Source: Castellaniella sp. UBA6218 (lineage in GTDB: Bacteria > Pseudomonadota > Gammaproteobacteria > Burkholderiales > Burkholderiaceae_B). From it: DNA of 18,752 nt. The position numbers were made by a program, and so were the translations under genes. Below, in pieces: positions 16,009 to 18,752 of the stretch. The notes under the pieces were generated by a model. The model saw nothing but the letters and a program-made list of their open reading frames with translations. It did no database searches and was not told the origin of the DNA. The first letter of the stretch is position 1; each line of letters begins with the position of its first letter. The stretch is taken from NCBI GenBank assembly GCA_002421865.1, contig DISE01000074.1, forward strand, positions 1,349 through 20,100, read 5' to 3'.

Positions 16009-16084
16009 TGGTGCCGGCTAGAGGAATCGAACCCCCGACCTTCTCATTACAAGTGAGCTGCTCTACCAACTGAGCTAAGCCGGC
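16009..16084 (-). tRNA. tRNA-Thr (anticodon TGT)
   Basis: The minus strand gives a 76-nt cloverleaf with encoded CCA. The acceptor stem GCCGGCT pairs fully with AGCCGGC. The D-arm is AGCTCAGTTGGTAGAGC, the anticodon loop is CTTGTAA with TGT at positions 34-36, and the T-loop is TTCGATT. It closely resembles E. coli tRNA-Thr(TGT). The top pair of the anticodon stem is a G27/A43 mismatch, while the other four pairs are canonical. It lies between sspB and a strong terminator. Confidence 0.97.
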
Positions 16085-16095
16085 CAAGGACCGTC

Positions 16096-16101
16096 ATTCT
16101 A
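16096..16101 (-). promoter_or_regulatory. Candidate -10 element for tRNA-Thr
   Basis: TAGAAT on the minus strand matches the -10 consensus at five of six bases, and its predicted start (near 16089) is 5 nt before the tRNA 5' end. The -35 region would overlap the end of sspB and is poor. The tRNA may instead be processed from the sspAB transcript. Confidence 0.35.
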
Positions 16102-16116
16102 CAGGACGGCGCCGCC

Positions 16117-16539
16117 CTATTTGACGATCTTCAGGTGGGATGGCTTGGGCGCGTCCGGGGCATCGTCCGGAGAAGCGGGCGGGTTCGGCGGTGGCGACGG
16201 TTCGTCGCCACCCGGATACGGGCGCGAGGGCACGACCTCGAAGCCCATGCCGGCGCCGGTCTCACGGGCGTACACCGCCGAGACGGCCCCCACGGGGATG
16301 AACAGATGCTCCACCGCGCCATTGAAACGGGATTCGAATTCAATGTATTCGTTGCCCAGCGTCAGGCGATTGGTGGCCAGATGGCTGATGTTCAGCGTGA
16401 TCTGGCCGTCATGGACATGGGCGGGCGGCACCACGGTGTTGTCGTCGACGGTCACCACCAGATAAGGGGTGTAGCCATTGTCCGTGCACCATTCGTGCAG
16501 CGCGCGGATCAGGTACGGTTTGGTCGAGGATTCCTGCAT
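16117..16539 (-). CDS. sspB: ClpXP adaptor, stringent starvation protein B
   Basis: This 140-residue SspB-family adaptor delivers ssrA-tagged proteins to the ClpXP protease. The folded substrate-binding domain covers about residues 5-105 (KPYLIRALHEWCTDNGYTPY, then ISHLATNRLTLGNEYIEFES). A Pro/Asp-rich flexible linker (about 108-134) follows, and the protein ends in HLKIVK (135-140), matching the ClpX-tethering XB motif LRVVK of E. coli SspB. The ATG at 16539 lies 2 nt after the sspA stop, so translation is probably coupled. An open frame upstream of this ATG lies inside sspA and is ignored. The tRNA-Thr gene begins 32 bp after the stop. Confidence 0.95.
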   Translation of the reverse strand: MQESSTKPYLIRALHEWCTDNGYTPYLVVTVDDNTVVPPAHVHDGQITLNISHLATNRLTLGNEYIEFESRFNGAVEHLFIPVGAVSAVYARETGAGMGFEVVPSRPYPGGDEPSPPPNPPASPDDAPDAPKPSHLKIVK

Positions 16540-16541
16540 GT

Positions 16542-17150
16542 TCAGCGGCGCATGACCTTTTCGGACGGAGTGAGGGCCTCGATGTAGGCAGGGCGCGAAA
16601 ACAGGCGCTCGGCGTATTTCTGGATCGGGGCTGCGCTCTTGGGCAGTTCGATGCCGTAATGGCCCAGGCGCCACAGCAGCGGCGCAACGGCGACATCCAG
16701 CATGGAGAATTCCTCGCCCAGCATGTACTTGTTCTTCACCAGCAGGGGAGCCAGCTGGGCCAGGCGGTCGCGGATGTTGGCGCGGGCCGCGTCGAGAACC
16801 TTTTCGTCGGTGACGCCGCGGTTTTCCAGCGTGGACACGTGAACGAACAGTTCCTTTTCGAAGTTGTACAGGAACAAACGGGTGCGCGCCCGCATGATCG
16901 GGTCGGCCGGCATCAGCTGCGGATGCGGGAAGCGCTCGTCGATGTATTCATTGATGATGTTCGACTCGTACAGGACCAGGTCGCGCTCAACCAGGATGGG
17001 CACCTGTCCGTAGGGATTCATCACCGCGATGTCTTCGGGCTTGTTGTACAGATCGATGTCGCGGATTTCGAAGTCCATGCCCTTTTCGAACAGCACGAAG
17101 CGGCAACGTTGCGAGAAGGGGCAGGTCGTCCCGGAATAGAGCACCATCAT
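16542..17150 (-). CDS. sspA: Stringent starvation protein A (GST-fold RNA polymerase-associated regulator)
   Basis: This 202-residue protein has a thioredoxin-like N-terminal domain (MMVLYSGTTCPFSQRC, 1-16; NPYGQVP, 45-51; YESNIINEYID, 61-71) and an alpha-helical GST C-terminal domain. The surface motif FPHP (74-77), needed in E. coli SspA for its action on RNA polymerase, is kept. In E. coli SspA acts in stationary phase, acid tolerance and phage P1 late transcription; regulation of virulence or stress genes here is inferred. Two adjacent ATGs (17150 and 17147) are possible starts, and the first matches relatives as I recall them. It follows petC after a 134-bp gap containing a hairpin, and is coupled to sspB. 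Confidence 0.95.
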   Translation of the reverse strand: MMVLYSGTTCPFSQRCRFVLFEKGMDFEIRDIDLYNKPEDIAVMNPYGQVPILVERDLVLYESNIINEYIDERFPHPQLMPADPIMRARTRLFLYNFEKELFVHVSTLENRGVTDEKVLDAARANIRDRLAQLAPLLVKNKYMLGEEFSMLDVAVAPLLWRLGHYGIELPKSAAPIQKYAERLFSRPAYIEALTPSEKVMRR

Positions 17151-17196
17151 GTCGTGGTTCCAATGCAAAAAAAGACGAAGAACGCGCGGGGGCCGG

Positions 17197-17227
17197 AAAA
17201 CGCAAGCCAGGCGTGGCAACGCCTGGC
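17197..17227 (-). terminator. Hairpin with short T-run between petC and sspA
   Basis: On the minus strand GCCAGGCGT and ACGCCTGGC form a perfect 9-bp stem with a 4-nt loop, followed by TTGCG and then TTTT. It lies 58 bp past the petC stop. The T-run is short and displaced, so it may terminate only part of the pet transcript and let some reach sspAB. Confidence 0.55.
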
Positions 17228-17284
17228 TGGCATCCCGACCCGCGCGGCCGGAGGGTCATGCGCCCCGGAGGGCGCCGCCGACCT

Positions 17285-18133
17285 TTAACGGACGTGCTTC
17301 CAGTATGCCGCATTCATGCGGATGGCGACAAACAGGAACAGGAACAGGAACAGCATGACCCAGACGCCGATCTGCTTGCGCGCCAACTGGCCGGGTTCCG
17401 CCATCCAGCCCAGGAAGTTGCTGAGGTCGGCGACGTCGCTCTCGAACTTGCTGAAGGTCTTGGCGTCGGCGGAGTCGAAGCGTGTGACGCGGGTGGCTTC
17501 GCCAGTGTAGTCCTTCAGGATCTCGGACTTGGCGGTGGGGATGCCGTCGGCGTCGTAGACCGTGGTGGTGCGTTCCCATTGCGCGTTGCCCTGGGCGTCG
17601 GCGACCTGATGGACCTCGATGTCGGTGAAGCTGCGCGGTCCTTCGAGTTGCCAGAGCACGTTGGGCATGCCGACGCTGGGGAAAACGACGTTGTTCCAGC
17701 CGGTCTTCTTGCTGGAGTCGCGATAGAAGCTGCGCAGGTAGGTGTAGATGTAGTCCACGCCGGACGGGCCGAAATTGGTGCTCTTGGCGCGGGCGATCAC
17801 GGACAGGTCCGGCGGCGCGGCGCCGAACCATTTCTTGGCGTCTTCATGGGTCATGGAAATCGTCATCAGGTCGCCGACCTTCTCACGGGAGAAGAGCAGG
17901 TTTTTCTTGATGTCGTCCTCCGACAGGCCCAGATCCATGAGCTTGTTGTAGCGCATGGCGTTGGCGCTGTGACAGTTCAGGCAATAGTTGACGAACAGTT
18001 TGGCGCCGTTTTGCAGCGCGGCCAGGTCGGTGATGCGGTCGGGGGCGCGATCCAGGTGCGGGCCTTCGCCGGCGGCGAAGGTCAACGAGCAGGTCAGGGA
18101 CAGGGCCAGGGCACCGAGCAGTTTTTTCAGCAT
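17285..18133 (-). CDS. petC: Cytochrome c1 of the ubiquinol-cytochrome c reductase (bc1) complex
   Basis: This 282-residue subunit carries heme c1 and passes electrons from the Rieske protein to soluble or membrane-associated cytochrome c. It has an N-terminal signal peptide (residues 1-21), the heme site CLNCH (51-55), APPDLS (106-111), the likely axial methionine M156 (GMPNVLW) and a C-terminal membrane anchor (about 257-272, phenylalanine/leucine-rich). The ATG at 18133 follows a GGAAAG and opens the signal peptide; the open frame upstream lies inside petB. It follows petB by 31 nt in the usual petABC order. Heme attachment would depend on ResBC encoded elsewhere in this window. Confidence 0.96.
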   Translation of the reverse strand: MLKKLLGALALSLTCSLTFAAGEGPHLDRAPDRITDLAALQNGAKLFVNYCLNCHSANAMRYNKLMDLGLSEDDIKKNLLFSREKVGDLMTISMTHEDAKKWFGAAPPDLSVIARAKSTNFGPSGVDYIYTYLRSFYRDSSKKTGWNNVVFPSVGMPNVLWQLEGPRSFTDIEVHQVADAQGNAQWERTTTVYDADGIPTAKSEILKDYTGEATRVTRFDSADAKTFSKFESDVADLSNFLGWMAEPGQLARKQIGVWVMLFLFLFLFVAIRMNAAYWKHVR

Positions 18134-18164
18134 GATCTTTCCGTGACAGTCAGTGGTTCGGCCT

Positions 18165-18752
18165 TCAGTGGGCCCGGAAGGTGACGCGGTCGGGAACCGG
18201 CTTGAAGGTGCCCAGGCGGCTCCAGACGGGCATCGCCAGGAAGAACGCCAGGTAGATGACCGTGCCGACCTGTCCGACCATCGTGGCGGTCGGGGACACC
18301 GGCTGCGTCCCCAGCCAGCCAAGGATCAGGAAGTCGACGATGAAGATCGCGTACAGAACCTTGTGCCAGTCGGGGCGGTAGCGGATGGACTTGACCGGGG
18401 AATGATCCAGCCACGGCAGGAAGAACAGGATGACGACGGCACCGCCCATGGACACCACGCCCCAGAACTTGGCGTCCAGGACCTTCAGCAGGATGGCGAC
18501 CAGGACCAGGATGCCGGGGACGGCCAGGCGCCAGATGCCGGAAAGCTTGCCCTTGGCGAACAGCACCACGGCGGCCAGCAGCGCGCCCGCGGCCAGCACC
18601 CAGGTGAAGTCGCTGGTGGTGGCGCGCAGCATGGTGTAGAACGGCGTGAAATACCAGACCGGCGCGATGTGCGGCGGCGTCTTCAGCGGGTCGGCCGGGT
18701 TGAAGTTGTTGAACTCGAGGATGTAGCCACCACCCTCGGGCATGAAGAACAC
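18165..18752 (-). CDS. petB: Cytochrome b of the bc1 complex, C-terminal part (cut by window edge)
   Basis: The last ~195 residues of cytochrome b are present; the N-terminal heme-binding helices lie beyond the right edge, and the first in-frame GTG or ATG here is internal. The segment contains the Qo-site region PPHIAPVWYFTPFYTMLRA followed by membrane helices matching the last helices of cytochrome b, and ends ...RVTFRAH. The protein oxidises ubiquinol at the Qo site and reduces quinone at Qi in the inner membrane. The Qo motif is PVWY rather than PEWY. It is followed directly by petC, consistent with a petABC operon whose Rieske gene would be further right. Confidence 0.95.
   Translation of the reverse strand: MFFMPEGGGYILEFNNFNPADPLKTPPHIAPVWYFTPFYTMLRATTSDFTWVLAAGALLAAVVLFAKGKLSGIWRLAVPGILVLVAILLKVLDAKFWGVVSMGGAVVILFFLPWLDHSPVKSIRYRPDWHKVLYAIFIVDFLILGWLGTQPVSPTATMVGQVGTVIYLAFFLAMPVWSRLGTFKPVPDRVTFRAH

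Noticed and set aside
15928..16056. A 42-codon plus-strand frame preceded by a strong AGGAGG
   Set aside because: The AGGAGG touches the ATG with no spacing, and the frame runs through the terminator hairpin and into the tRNA-Thr gene in antisense. It is not a believable gene.
16090..16108. CCGTC/GACGG inverted repeat just upstream of tRNA-Thr
   Set aside because: It has only five base pairs with a 9-nt loop and no T-tract, so it is within chance for this composition.
17254..17275. GCGCCC/GGGCGC hairpin after petC
   Set aside because: It has six base pairs, no T-run, and very GC-rich surroundings; the hairpin at 17206-17227 is the better terminator candidate.
1..18752. Mobile elements, CRISPR arrays, phage genes, toxin-antitoxin or defence modules
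   Set aside because: I looked on both strands for transposase, integrase, repeat arrays and island-like base composition and saw none. The genes are conserved housekeeping genes with uniform GC-rich codon use.

Overview
The window is a GC-rich stretch of bacterial chromosome. Protein similarity recalled from memory (EngB, ResB, SspA, HemB, AroK) and the gene order suggest a betaproteobacterium of the order Burkholderiales, most likely Alcaligenaceae (Bordetella, Achromobacter, Castellaniella or a relative). This was judged by eye, without a database search. The sequence is densely coded, with no gap over 300 bases. The longest gaps are about 188, 152, 149, 134 and 132 bp, and their contents are described in the entries. 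No insertion sequence, prophage, CRISPR array, restriction or toxin module, or compositional island was seen.

Layout: (1) 1-1037, minus strand: the shikimate pair aroK-aroB, with aroB cut by the left edge. (2) 1190-5111, plus strand: a coupled envelope cluster, mrcA (PBP1A), a small LptM-like lipoprotein and lysA, joined by two ATGA-type stop/start overlaps. (3) 5196-8132, plus strand: a large membrane c-di-GMP protein (7TMR-DISM-like sensor, then PAS-like, GGDEF and EAL regions). (4) 12420-8196, minus strand: diheme cytochrome c4, then resB and resC, the two-protein System II cytochrome c synthase. (5) 12570-14274, plus strand: engB (ribosome-assembly GTPase) and hemB (porphobilinogen synthase). 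(6) 15774-14284, minus strand: a MASE1-like membrane diguanylate cyclase with an intact GGEEF and I-site. (7) 16084-16009, minus strand: tRNA-Thr(TGT) with a strong terminator. (8) 18752-16117, minus strand: the end of petB, then petC (cytochrome bc1), sspA and sspB.

How the genes fit together: HemB makes a heme precursor, ResBC attaches heme to apocytochromes in the periplasm, and cytochrome c4 and cytochrome c1 are two likely clients. This gives a respiratory theme across about 10 kb. MrcA, LptM and LysA share an envelope theme: peptidoglycan polymerisation, lipopolysaccharide transporter assembly, and the last step of lysine synthesis, which consumes the peptidoglycan precursor meso-DAP. 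Two c-di-GMP enzymes of probably opposite sign (a likely phosphodiesterase and a likely cyclase) lie about 6 kb apart.

This is mostly an ordinary housekeeping region, and I found no convincing undescribed multi-gene system. The most interesting items are small: hairpins that enclose stop codons at both convergent gene ends, a terminator whose T-tract runs into a probable promoter just before a GTG start, a possible leaderless mrcA mRNA, the direct aroK/mrcA junction where many relatives carry a type IV pilus block, and paired 16-bp-spaced repeats upstream of the cyclase gene.
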